NCBI RefSeq assembly: GCF_023534745.1
Contig: NZ_JAMHJQ010000015.1
Span: forward strand, 88,564 to 152,563
Source: Streptomyces sp. 35G-GA-8
Lineage (GTDB): Bacteria; Actinomycetota; Actinomycetes; Streptomycetales; Streptomycetaceae
DNA: 64,000 bases
Reading direction: 5' to 3'
Shown: one piece after another, positions 51,783 to 59,377 of the stretch
How the letters are laid out: every line of letters begins with the position of its first letter
Position numbering within the stretch: position 1 is the first letter of the stretch
Made by a program: the position numbers and the translations under genes
Notes under the pieces: model-generated
Database searches by the model: none
Told to the model about the DNA's origin: nothing
The model's input: the letters and a program-made list of their open reading frames with translations, nothing else

Positions 51783-52288
51783 ACACGGTCCTTCCACGCT
51801 GCGGCGGCTACGTCGTCACCGTACGACGGCCGGCCGGCGCGGGCCCACCACACCAGCAGCCCCCTGCGGACCAGCACCGAGGCGGCGAGCGCGAGCAGCA
51901 CCGCTCCGCTGCCCTGGTGGACGCCGAGCAGCGCGCCGACGCCCATGAGCCCCAGCCGCAGGGCGATCCCCGCGACCCAGACCCCGGCGGTCGCCTTCGT
52001 ACCCTTCGACCACACCGAGCCGTCCCGCTCGGTCCAGATACGGCTGGTCCGGGCCCAGCCGTAGCCCATCAGCAGCCCCACGACCAGCTCGGCGCCGAGC
52101 AGCAGCGCCGACAGCGACGGTTCCCGGGGATCGAGAGGACCGGGCTCGCGCAGCGCGATCACGACCAGGATGACGGGCAGCACCAGCCAGCGGTGCCCGT
52201 CGGCGGTGACCCGCTGGGGCTTGAGCTGGCGGGCGGCGATCAGGACGACCACCGCGACGACCACCAGCACGTTGACGAGCAAGGACAT
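51779..52288 (-). CDS. DUF1453/CcdC-like membrane protein
   Basis: 169 residues, mostly hydrophobic with about four helices (NVLVVVAVVVLIAARQLKP, WLVLPVILVVIAL, LLLGAELVVGLLMGYGWARTS and a C-terminal pair). The GYGWARTSRIW stretch is typical of this family. It is first in the operon with the NarL-type kinase and regulator, with overlapping codons, so it may modulate the kinase. Confidence 0.75.
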   Translation of the reverse strand: MSLLVNVLVVVAVVVLIAARQLKPQRVTADGHRWLVLPVILVVIALREPGPLDPREPSLSALLLGAELVVGLLMGYGWARTSRIWTERDGSVWSKGTKATAGVWVAGIALRLGLMGVGALLGVHQGSGAVLLALAASVLVRRGLLVWWARAGRPSYGDDVAAAAWKDRV

Positions 52289-52385
52289 CAGGGCCTCCGG
52301 GGACGACGAAGTTCAACGACTTCGACGCTACGGAGAAATACCAGGTCAGAGCATCAGCGCGGAGGTTGATCGCGGGTGGAGGCGC

Positions 52386-52409
52386 GGTCTCCACCCGTGG
52401 GTGGAGACC
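52386..52409. promoter_or_regulatory. 11-bp inverted repeat between parE and the DUF1453 operon
   Basis: GGTCTCCACCC (52386-52396) and GGGTGGAGACC (52399-52409) are perfect inverted repeats two bases apart, with further GGTGGAG copies alongside. It starts about 100 bases upstream of the DUF1453 start and 29 bases after the parE stop codon. It can be the parE terminator or a dimeric regulator site for the two-component operon; the sequence does not decide. Confidence 0.6.
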
Positions 52410-52437
52410 ATGCTCCCGTAAGCCCCTGACATCCGCG

Positions 52438-54561
52438 TCAGGCGTCGATGCGCGAGCGGTCCAGCGTCGCCGCGGAGCTGGTGATGAACTCCTTGCGGGG
52501 AGCCACCTCATTGCCCATCAGCAGATCGAAGATCTGCTCGGACGACTCCAGGTCCCCGATGTTGATCCGCCGCAGGGTGCGGTGGCGGGGGTCCATCGTG
52601 GTCTCCGCCAGCTGGTCGGCGTCCATCTCACCGAGGCCCTTGTAGCGCTGGATGGAGTCCTTGAAGCGCACGTTCTTGCGCTGGAACTCCAGCAGCGTCT
52701 GCCGCAGCTCGTTGTCCGAGTACGTGTAGACGTACTTGTCCTGGCCCTTCTTGGGCTGGACCAGCTCGATCCGGTGCAGCGGCGGCACGGCGGCGAAGAC
52801 CCGGCCCGCCTCCACCATCGGCCGCATGTAGCGCTGGAAGAGCGTGAGCAGCAGACAGCGGATATGGGCGCCGTCGACATCGGCGTCGACCAGCAGCACG
52901 ATCTTGCCGTAACGGGCCGCGTCGATGTCGAACGTCCGGCCCGAGCCGGCCCCTATGACCTGGATGATCGCCCCGCACTCGGCGTTCTTGAGCATGTCCG
53001 AGACGGATGACTTCTGGACATTGAGGATCTTGCCCCGGATCGGCAGCAGTGCCTGGAACTCGCTGTTCCTGGCGAGCTTGGCCGTACCGAGCGCGGAGTC
53101 GCCCTCCACGATGAACAGCTCGCTGCGGTCGACATCGTCACTGCGGCAGTCGGCGAGCTTGGCCGGCAGCGAGGAGGTCTCCAGCGCCGTCTTCCTGCGC
53201 TGCGCCTCCTTGTGCTGACGGGCCGCGATCCGCGTACGGGCCGCGGCGACGGTTTTCTCCAGCACCGCGCGGGCCTGCGCCTTGGCGTCGCGCTTCGTCG
53301 AGGTCAGGAACGCCTTGAGCTCCTTGGCGATGACATTGGCGACGATCCGGTTGGCCGCGGACGTACCGAGGACCTCCTTGGTCTGGCCCTCGAACTGCGG
53401 CTCGGCGAGCCGAACCGTGACCACGGCCGTCAGGCCCTCCAGGGCGTCGTCCTTGACGACGTCGTCCTCCGCGACGCGCAGCATCTTCGTCGAGCGCAGC
53501 GCCTCATTGACCGTTTTGGTCAGAGAACGCTCGAATCCGCTCACATGGGTGCCGCCCTTGGGGGTGGCGATGATGTTCACGAACGACTTGACGATCGTGT
53601 CGTATCCGGTGCCCCAGCGCAGGGCGACATCGACGCCCAGCTCGCGGGTGACCTCGGTGGGGGTCATGTGCCCGCGGTCGTCCAGGACCGGCACGGTCTC
53701 CTTGAAGGTGCCCTGTCCGGTCAGCCGCAGCACATCGCAGACGGCCTTGTCCTGCGCGAGATATTCACAGAACTCACTGATGCCGCCGTCGAACCGGAAC
53801 GTCTCCTCGCTGACGCCGCCGTCCTCGCCCTCGCCCAGACCCCGCTCGTCCCTGACGACGATCGTCAGTCCGGGGACCAGGAAGGCGGTCTGCCGGGCAC
53901 GCTGGTGGAGCGTCTCCAGGGAGAGCTTGGCGTCCTTGAGGAAGATCTGCCGGTCGGCCCAGTAGCGCACGCGCGTGCCGGTGCGGCCCTTGGGCACCCG
54001 CTTGCCCTTGCGGAGCCCGCTCGCGGGATCGAAGGGGCTGTCGGGGCCCTGCTCGGTGAACATTCCGGGGACACCGCGGCGGAAGCTGATCGAGTGCGTG
54101 GTGTTGCGGTCCACCTCGACGTCCAGCCGGGCGGAGAGGGCGTTGACGACGGAGGCGCCCACGCCGTGCAGGCCGCCCGAGGCGGCGTACGAGCCGCCGC
54201 CGAACTTTCCGCCGGCGTGCAGCTTGGTCATCACGACCTCGATGCCGGAGAGACCGGTCTTGGGCTCGACATCGACGGGGATACCCCGGCCGTTGTCCTT
54301 GACCTCGACCGAGCCGTCCTCGTGGAGGATCACCTCGATGTGGTCGCAGTAGCCGCCCAGGGCCTCGTCGACGGAGTTGTCGATGATCTCCCAGAGGCAG
54401 TGCATCAGGCCGCGGCTGTCGGTCGAGCCGATATACATTCCGGGGCGTTTGCGGACCGCTTCGAGCCCTTCAAGGACGAGCAGGTGCCGCGCGGTGTAGT
54501 TGGAGCCGTCACGGTCTGCTGTCAGCAGCGCAGTGGACGGCACGGACGTATCGGCGGTCAC
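52438..54561 (-). CDS. parE: DNA topoisomerase (ATP-hydrolysing) subunit B, ParE/GyrB type
   Basis: 707 residues: GHKL ATPase domain (WEIIDNSVDEALGGYC, LHAGGKFGGGSYAASGGLHG), transducer domain, TOPRIM domain with FIVEGDSALGTAK and metal site LVDADVDGAHI, and a short C-terminal tail (RYKGLGEMDADQL). Partner of the subunit A gene at 28-30.5 kb. The length fits ParE/short GyrB, and placement near hrdB is the usual position of this second pair in Streptomyces. GTG 54559-54561 follows GAGGAG by eight bases. Confidence 0.92.
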   Translation of the reverse strand: MTADTSVPSTALLTADRDGSNYTARHLLVLEGLEAVRKRPGMYIGSTDSRGLMHCLWEIIDNSVDEALGGYCDHIEVILHEDGSVEVKDNGRGIPVDVEPKTGLSGIEVVMTKLHAGGKFGGGSYAASGGLHGVGASVVNALSARLDVEVDRNTTHSISFRRGVPGMFTEQGPDSPFDPASGLRKGKRVPKGRTGTRVRYWADRQIFLKDAKLSLETLHQRARQTAFLVPGLTIVVRDERGLGEGEDGGVSEETFRFDGGISEFCEYLAQDKAVCDVLRLTGQGTFKETVPVLDDRGHMTPTEVTRELGVDVALRWGTGYDTIVKSFVNIIATPKGGTHVSGFERSLTKTVNEALRSTKMLRVAEDDVVKDDALEGLTAVVTVRLAEPQFEGQTKEVLGTSAANRIVANVIAKELKAFLTSTKRDAKAQARAVLEKTVAAARTRIAARQHKEAQRRKTALETSSLPAKLADCRSDDVDRSELFIVEGDSALGTAKLARNSEFQALLPIRGKILNVQKSSVSDMLKNAECGAIIQVIGAGSGRTFDIDAARYGKIVLLVDADVDGAHIRCLLLTLFQRYMRPMVEAGRVFAAVPPLHRIELVQPKKGQDKYVYTYSDNELRQTLLEFQRKNVRFKDSIQRYKGLGEMDADQLAETTMDPRHRTLRRINIGDLESSEQIFDLLMGNEVAPRKEFITSSAATLDRSRIDA

Positions 54562-55016
54562 GCGGTTCGCTCCTCGCTGAATTTGAGATGGGCCCCCGTG
54601 GGGTAAAGGCCCGGCGTCTGTCACCGGTCAGAGGGTACAGAGGCCTGGTAGAGCCGTTGTCACGCCACCCTCGCGAATTCTCATGCTAGTCCAAGGTCGC
54701 ATAGGTGTTCGATCCTTCGATGGAGTGAAGCACACATCACGTTCCCTTCCAGGCATGAACCATTTAGGCTCCGGGCACGTCCTCATCAACAACCGGCAAG
54801 CCGGCCGGCGAGGGCGATCACCCTGACAAGCGACGTCAAGCAACGCGAAACCCGTAGTGCGAAGCCCCGCGAGCAATACGGCCCATTCGCCGCCAATCGT
54901 CAGCAGTCAGCCACAACGGAAGAAACTTTCGAGGAAAAGCCGAGAGCGGGAACGTTTTCGGCCTGGTTGGATGTTGACCCTGGTACGACAGCTCGTCGAG
55001 CTAGAGAAGAGGCGAC
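54562..55016. other. Intergenic region between parE and the DUF7455 gene
   Basis: 455 bases, no gene recognised. It must contain the divergent promoters of parE and the small zinc-ribbon gene. A TTGACC at 54975-54980 is a possible -35 element for the plus-strand gene, but I could not find a convincing -10 at standard spacing. Confidence 0.6.
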
Positions 55017-55247
55017 GTGACTACTGTTCTGACCCCCGCGAGCCCGCTGACCGCGGCTGATCGCTGCGACCGGTGCGGCGCCCAGGCCTATCTGCGCGTC
55101 CTCCTGTCCAGCGGTGGTGAACTGCTCTTCTGCGCCCATCACGGACGCAAGTTCGAGCCGGAACTCAAGAAGATCGCCGCGGAAATACAGGATGAGACCG
55201 ACCGACTGACGGCCGTACCGGCCGGCGGCGGTGAAGAGGAACACTGA
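55017..55247 (+). CDS. DUF7455 small zinc-ribbon protein
   Basis: 76 residues with a CxxC pair (CDRCGAQAYLRVLLSSGG) and the CAHHGRKF half of a zinc site, followed by an acidic helix (EPELKKIAAEIQDETDRL). This small family is conserved next to the hrdB region in Streptomyces. The function is unknown. The GTG at 55017-55019 follows AGAGG by four bases. Confidence 0.8.
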   Translation: MTTVLTPASPLTAADRCDRCGAQAYLRVLLSSGGELLFCAHHGRKFEPELKKIAAEIQDETDRLTAVPAGGGEEEH

Positions 55248-55292
55248 CACCTCGCATCCACGACGAGCCAAGGGCCGGCCCGAGCCGGCCGA

Positions 55293-55328
55293 CGGGCGGC
55301 CACCCCTGTACCGCAGGGTGACCGCCCG
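55293..55328 (+). terminator. Probable terminator of the DUF7455 gene
   Basis: Arms beginning CGGGCGG (from 55293) and ending CCGCCCG (to 55328) pair over 12 of 13 positions. It lies about 45 bases beyond the stop codon. Confidence 0.6.
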
Positions 55329-55334
55329 TTCTCG

Positions 55335-55372
55335 TCGTCGTGGCCGTCCCGTTTCGTCGTGGCCGTCCCGTT
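55335..55372. repeat. Perfect 19-bp tandem duplication
   Basis: TCGTCGTGGCCGTCCCGTT at 55335-55353 is repeated without change at 55354-55372, between two convergent genes. No function is apparent. Confidence 0.85.
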
Positions 55373-55440
55373 CGACGTGGAGACCGCACGTCGGCGTGCG
55401 AACCCCGGGTCCCCGCGTCAGGGCCGGAATCCGACGCCGA

Positions 55441-56289
55441 TCACCGCCGGGCCCGTGCGCCCACCGCGTCGGCGACGGCACGCGCGCCCATGGTGATCCT
55501 GGTGTAGACGCCCGGACTGTCGGCGCGCCCGCAGCCACTCCCCCAGGAGACGAGCCCGATAAGCCGCCCCTGGGCCACCAGCGGCCCGCCGCTGTCCCCC
55601 TGGCACGCGTCATGCCCGCCCTGGGGATCGCCCGCACAGAGCATCGTGGAAGGCTCGTAACGGTCCCCTGAGCCGCCCGGGTACGCCCGCTCGCAGCTTG
55701 AGTCCGGCAGCACCTTCACACGCGCGGAGCGCAGCGTCTGCGCGTACTCGGCGTCTCCCGAGGTATCACCCCAGCCGTAGACCGTCGCGTCGGTGCCCGG
55801 CGCCGCGGCCGGGTCCCCCGGCTCCGCCGGCCGGATCGCGTACTCCTCGGGCAGTGCCCGCGCGAGCGTCAGTACGGCGAGGTCCGACGCGTTGGTACGC
55901 GGCTCGTACGCCGGATCCACCTGGACGGACCGTACGGCGACCTCACGCCCGCCGGAGCCGCGCAGCCGTTCACGGCCCGCGATGACGCGGAGGTCCGGTA
56001 CGTCCTTGGGGGCCGCCCCGAGGACGTCCCTGCCCACACAGTGGGCGGCGGTCAGCACTTTCGTCGGCGCCACCACCACACCTCCGCAGAACTGGCCCGC
56101 ACGCGTACCCCCGAAACGGTCACGACTGGACAGGGCCACGACCCATGGACTGTCGGCGATCCGTACCTCCTGACCGCCGACGATCACCCGTTCGGCAGCG
56201 GCGGGGACAGCCGCGACGAGTGGCAGCACCGCCCCGGTGGTGATCACGGCCAGTCCGCCGGTCAGCACTCGGGCAACGGAACGACGCAT
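55441..56289 (-). CDS. Secreted trypsin-like serine protease (S1 family)
   Basis: 282 residues. Signal peptide about 1-32 (VLTGGLAVITTGAVLPLVAA), then mature start VIVGGQ about residue 35. Catalytic triad His83 (TAAHC), Asp136 (NASDLAVL) and Ser233 (GDSGGPL); Asp227 six residues before Ser233 predicts cleavage after Arg or Lys. Cysteine pairs match chymotrypsin-fold disulfides. ATG 56287-56289 follows AGGAG by six bases. It is downstream of hrdB on the same strand but separated by a terminator. Confidence 0.93.
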   Translation of the reverse strand: MRRSVARVLTGGLAVITTGAVLPLVAAVPAAAERVIVGGQEVRIADSPWVVALSSRDRFGGTRAGQFCGGVVVAPTKVLTAAHCVGRDVLGAAPKDVPDLRVIAGRERLRGSGGREVAVRSVQVDPAYEPRTNASDLAVLTLARALPEEYAIRPAEPGDPAAAPGTDATVYGWGDTSGDAEYAQTLRSARVKVLPDSSCERAYPGGSGDRYEPSTMLCAGDPQGGHDACQGDSGGPLVAQGRLIGLVSWGSGCGRADSPGVYTRITMGARAVADAVGARARR

Positions 56290-56370
56290 ACAGTCTCCTG
56301 ACTCTCCGGTGGACTCCGATCTACCCAGAGTCATCCCACCGGTCGAGTCTCGCACCCCCGCGCACGACGC

Positions 56371-56404
56371 GAAGGCCCGGATCCTCGGTGGCATCCGGGC
56401 CTTC
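56371..56404 (-). terminator. Terminator of hrdB
   Basis: Perfect 12-bp stem (56371-56382 and 56393-56404, arm GAAGGCCCGGAT) with a ten-base loop, 34 bases past the hrdB stop codon. Confidence 0.85.
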
Positions 56405-56438
56405 ACTCGTGCTTCGCGCGCCCCCTGGGGCTCAGCGA

Positions 56439-57989
56439 CTAGTCCAGGTAGTCGCGCAGAACCTGCGAACGCGAGGGGTGGCGCAGCTTCGACATCGTCT
56501 TGGACTCGATCTGACGGATGCGCTCGCGCGTCACGCCGTAGACCTTGCCGATCTCGTCCAGCGTCTTGGGCTGGCCGTCCGTGAGACCGAAGCGCATGGA
56601 GACCACGCCCGCCTCACGTTCGGAGAGGGTGTCGAGCACCGAGTGCAGCTGCTCCTGGAGGAGCGTGAAGCTCACGGCGTCGGCAGGGACGACCGCCTCG
56701 GAGTCCTCGATGAGGTCTCCGAACTCGCTGTCGCCGTCCTCGCCCAGCGGAGTGTGCAGCGAGATCGGCTCACGGCCGTACTTCTGGACCTCGATGACCT
56801 TCTCGGGGGTCATGTCGAGTTCCTTGGCCAGCTCCTCCGGGGTGGGCTCGCGGCCCAGGTCCTGGAGCATCTGGCGCTGCACCCGCGCGAGCTTGTTGAT
56901 GACCTCGACCATGTGCACCGGGATACGGATGGTGCGGGCCTGGTCGGCCATGGCGCGGGTGATCGCCTGCCGGATCCACCAGGTGGCGTACGTGGAGAAC
57001 TTGTAGCCCTTGGTGTAGTCGAACTTCTCGACCGCGCGGATCAGACCGAGGTTGCCCTCCTGGATCAGGTCCAGGAAAAGCATGCCGCGGCCGGTGTAGC
57101 GCTTGGCCAGCGAGACCACCAGTCGGAGGTTGGCCTCCAGCAGGTGGTTCTTGGCCCGGCGGCCGTCCTCGGCGATGATCTCCAGCTCGCGCTTGAGCTT
57201 CGGCGCGAGCTTGTCGGAGTTGGCCAGCTTGTCCTCGGCGAAGAGACCCGCCTCGATGCGCTTGGCCAGCTCGACCTCCTGCTCCGCGTTGAGGAGCGGG
57301 ACCTTGCCGATCTGCTTCAGATAGTCCTTGACCGGGTCGGCGGTGGCACCGGCGACGGCGACCTGCTGGGCCGGCGCGTCGTCCTCGTCGTCGTCGGAGA
57401 GTACGAAGCCCTTGTTCTCGCCCTCGGTCTCCTCCTCCTCGCCCTTGCCCGCCTGCACCTCATCGATGGGCTCTTCGCCCTCGGCGGCCTCGTCGGAGTC
57501 CTTCTTGCCGACGGCCTTCTTGGCGGTCGTCTTCTTCGCGGCGGTCTTCTTGACCGTGGCCTTCTTGGCCACCGTCTTCTTCGCGGCCGCCTTCTTGGCG
57601 GGGGCGCCGGCCTCGTCGGCCGTGGCTTCCACGATCTCTGCCGCCGGAGCCGAGGTGGCGGCCGCGACGGTCTTCGTCGTGGTCGTCTTGGCCGCGACGG
57701 TCTTGGTGGCGGTGCGCTTGACCGGGCTCTTCGCTGCGACGCTCTTGCGGGTGCGCTTCGGCGACTCCGCGGCACTGACCATCAGCGTCACACCCTCTTC
57801 CTCGAGGATCTGGTTGAGGCTGCGCAGAACATTCTTCCACTGGGTTGGCGGAATCTGGTCGGCCTCGAAGGCCCGACGCACGTCATCGCCGGCGATCTGC
57901 CCATCAGCCTTTCCCCGCTCGATGAGCGCCATCACAGACTCGGACTCGGCGATCTCCGGCGGGAGCGTACGGGATGTGCTGGCCGACAC
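56439..57989 (-). CDS. hrdB: Principal RNA polymerase sigma factor HrdB
   Basis: 516 residues. It begins [20 protein letters not shown] as in S. coelicolor HrdB, followed by region 1.1, a Lys/Ala-rich variable stretch (about 115-215), an acidic segment ([15 protein letters not shown]), region 1.2 ([16 protein letters not shown]), regions 2.1-2.4 ([33 protein letters not shown]), region 3 and region 4.2 ([20 protein letters not shown]) ending [10 protein letters not shown]. It directs transcription of most housekeeping genes. The GTG at 57987-57989 follows GAGAGG by six bases. The variable Lys/Ala stretch is the only part that differs clearly from the version I remember. Confidence 0.97.
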   Translation of the reverse strand: MSASTSRTLPPEIAESESVMALIERGKADGQIAGDDVRRAFEADQIPPTQWKNVLRSLNQILEEEGVTLMVSAAESPKRTRKSVAAKSPVKRTATKTVAAKTTTTKTVAAATSAPAAEIVEATADEAGAPAKKAAAKKTVAKKATVKKTAAKKTTAKKAVGKKDSDEAAEGEEPIDEVQAGKGEEEETEGENKGFVLSDDDEDDAPAQQVAVAGATADPVKDYLKQIGKVPLLNAEQEVELAKRIEAGLFAEDKLANSDKLAPKLKRELEIIAEDGRRAKNHLLEANLRLVVSLAKRYTGRGMLFLDLIQEGNLGLIRAVEKFDYTKGYKFSTYATWWIRQAITRAMADQARTIRIPVHMVEVINKLARVQRQMLQDLGREPTPEELAKELDMTPEKVIEVQKYGREPISLHTPLGEDGDSEFGDLIEDSEAVVPADAVSFTLLQEQLHSVLDTLSEREAGVVSMRFGLTDGQPKTLDEIGKVYGVTRERIRQIESKTMSKLRHPSRSQVLRDYLD

Positions 57990-58156
57990 GAACAACCTCT
58001 CGGAACGATGGAAACGGCTTCCGGCCCCGCCCAGGATCGGACCGGAGCCGACGACCGACGGCTGGGGATGTGCCGACGGCGCGGGCTTGGGCCTCAGAGG
58101 TGAATACAGCGCCATGCGTGGCGGACGTATTCCCTCCTCGGCTGTCACCTCTTAGG

Positions 58157-58184
58157 TCATCGCGCTGTCTCCAGGAGTGTTACG
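58157..58184 (-). promoter_or_regulatory. ShbA-type promoter of hrdB
   Basis: On the minus strand CGTAAC (58184-58179) and CGATGA (58162-58157) are separated by 16 bases. From memory these are the -35 and -10 elements of hrdB promoters read by the ECF sigma factor ShbA. The start point would give a leader of about 160 bases before the GTG. Confidence 0.7.
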
Positions 58185-58260
58185 CCCATTCCACGTGGCC
58201 CGAGTCACACTCCATTTGCGACAAAATAACCAGAAGGCGGATTTAAGGCCCCACAATCGC

Positions 58261-58287
58261 GTCGCCGGACCCCCCGGGTCCGGCGAC
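58261..58287 (-). terminator. Terminator of whiH
   Basis: Perfect 12-bp stem (58261-58272 and 58276-58287, arm GTCGCCGGACCC) with a three-base loop, 43 bases past the whiH stop codon. It separates whiH from the hrdB promoter. Confidence 0.8.
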
Positions 58288-58329
58288 ACACGACGCGTAC
58301 CTCCCCGTACGCCCGCCCCTCGGCGGCGC

Positions 58330-59217
58330 TCAGTGCTCGCGCGGTGCCGGAACGACACGCTCCACTTCAGGCTGGACGGTGAGAAGTTGACGCATGGCCG
58401 ATTCGGCGGCGTGCGCGTCACCGGCGGCGAGGGCGTCGACGATCCGCGCGTGATGGGAGAGCGACGCCTCGGTGGGCCTGTCGCATCCGGTGACCGGGCC
58501 GCCGGAGACCTGGAGGGCCGCCGAGACGATCCCCGAGAGGTGCTCCAGCATGCGGTTGCCGGCGAGCTGGATCAGCAGGGAGTGATATTCGGCGTCCGCA
58601 CGCGAAAAGGTGATCGAATCACCCTGCGCGAGGGCGTGGCTCATGATCCCCACCATGTCGGTGAGCCGCTGCTGGACATCCGCCCGGCCATGGCCGGCCG
58701 CCAGCCGCGCGGCGAGGGGCTCGATCGTCCAGCGCAGCTCACTCAGCTCGCGGCGCTGATCGTCGCGCTGCGGCCCGAAAGCCCGCCATTCGATGATGTC
58801 GGGGTCGAGCAGATTCCAGTCGCTCACCGGACGGACACGGGTACCGACATTGGGCCGGGCGCTCACCAGGCCCTTGGCCTCCAGCACGCGCAGCGACTCC
58901 CGCACCACGGTGCGGGAGACCTCGAAGCGCTGGCCGATCTCCTCGGGTACGAGCGGCCGGTCGGCGCCCAGATCACCGGAGACGATCATCTGGCCGAGCT
59001 GCTGGACGAGTTGGCCGTGCAGCCCGCGGCCGCGGCTGCTCGTCGTGCGTCGTCCCACCCGGCCCAAGTCGGTGTCTGCGCCGTCCCAGACGGGGGCGGC
59101 GACGCGGTCGGCGCCGGGCGCCTCCGCGAAGGGGTAGCGGTCGAGTTCACCCGGCTCGGCGAGGCCGGACTCGACGGAACGGGCGGCGGTCATCATGGTG
59201 TGCGCAAGGGTACTCAC
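58330..59217 (-). CDS. whiH: Sporulation regulator WhiH (GntR/FadR family)
   Basis: 295 residues. N-terminal extension STLAHTMMTAARS, winged helix (about 65-130) with IGQRFEVSRTVVRESLRVLE and LVSARPNVGTRVRPVSDWN, then an FCD effector domain (LSELRWTIEPLAARLAAGHG, RADAEYHSLLIQLAGNRMLE). Its place beside hrdB and its sequence match WhiH, which acts early in aerial-hypha septation in S. coelicolor. The GTG at 59215-59217 has AAGGA directly upstream; the effector is unknown. Confidence 0.9.
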   Translation of the reverse strand: MSTLAHTMMTAARSVESGLAEPGELDRYPFAEAPGADRVAAPVWDGADTDLGRVGRRTTSSRGRGLHGQLVQQLGQMIVSGDLGADRPLVPEEIGQRFEVSRTVVRESLRVLEAKGLVSARPNVGTRVRPVSDWNLLDPDIIEWRAFGPQRDDQRRELSELRWTIEPLAARLAAGHGRADVQQRLTDMVGIMSHALAQGDSITFSRADAEYHSLLIQLAGNRMLEHLSGIVSAALQVSGGPVTGCDRPTEASLSHHARIVDALAAGDAHAAESAMRQLLTVQPEVERVVPAPREH

Positions 59218-59377
59218 GCATCCTTTGTCGGCGTTGCTCCCGCGACCCTTGAGGTCTTTGGTGAAAAGCACACGAAAGGGTGATCGGCGCCCGCCCTTCG
59301 ATTGACGCCTTATCGGAAAGAAGTGGGCGTTATCAGGGGAGTTGCGAACACGGCGAAACGGTCCGGTCGTTGCGCGG

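Noticed and set aside
56388-58103. 571-codon open frame opposite hrdB
   Set aside because: It mirrors the conserved hrdB coding sequence and is a GC-bias artefact.
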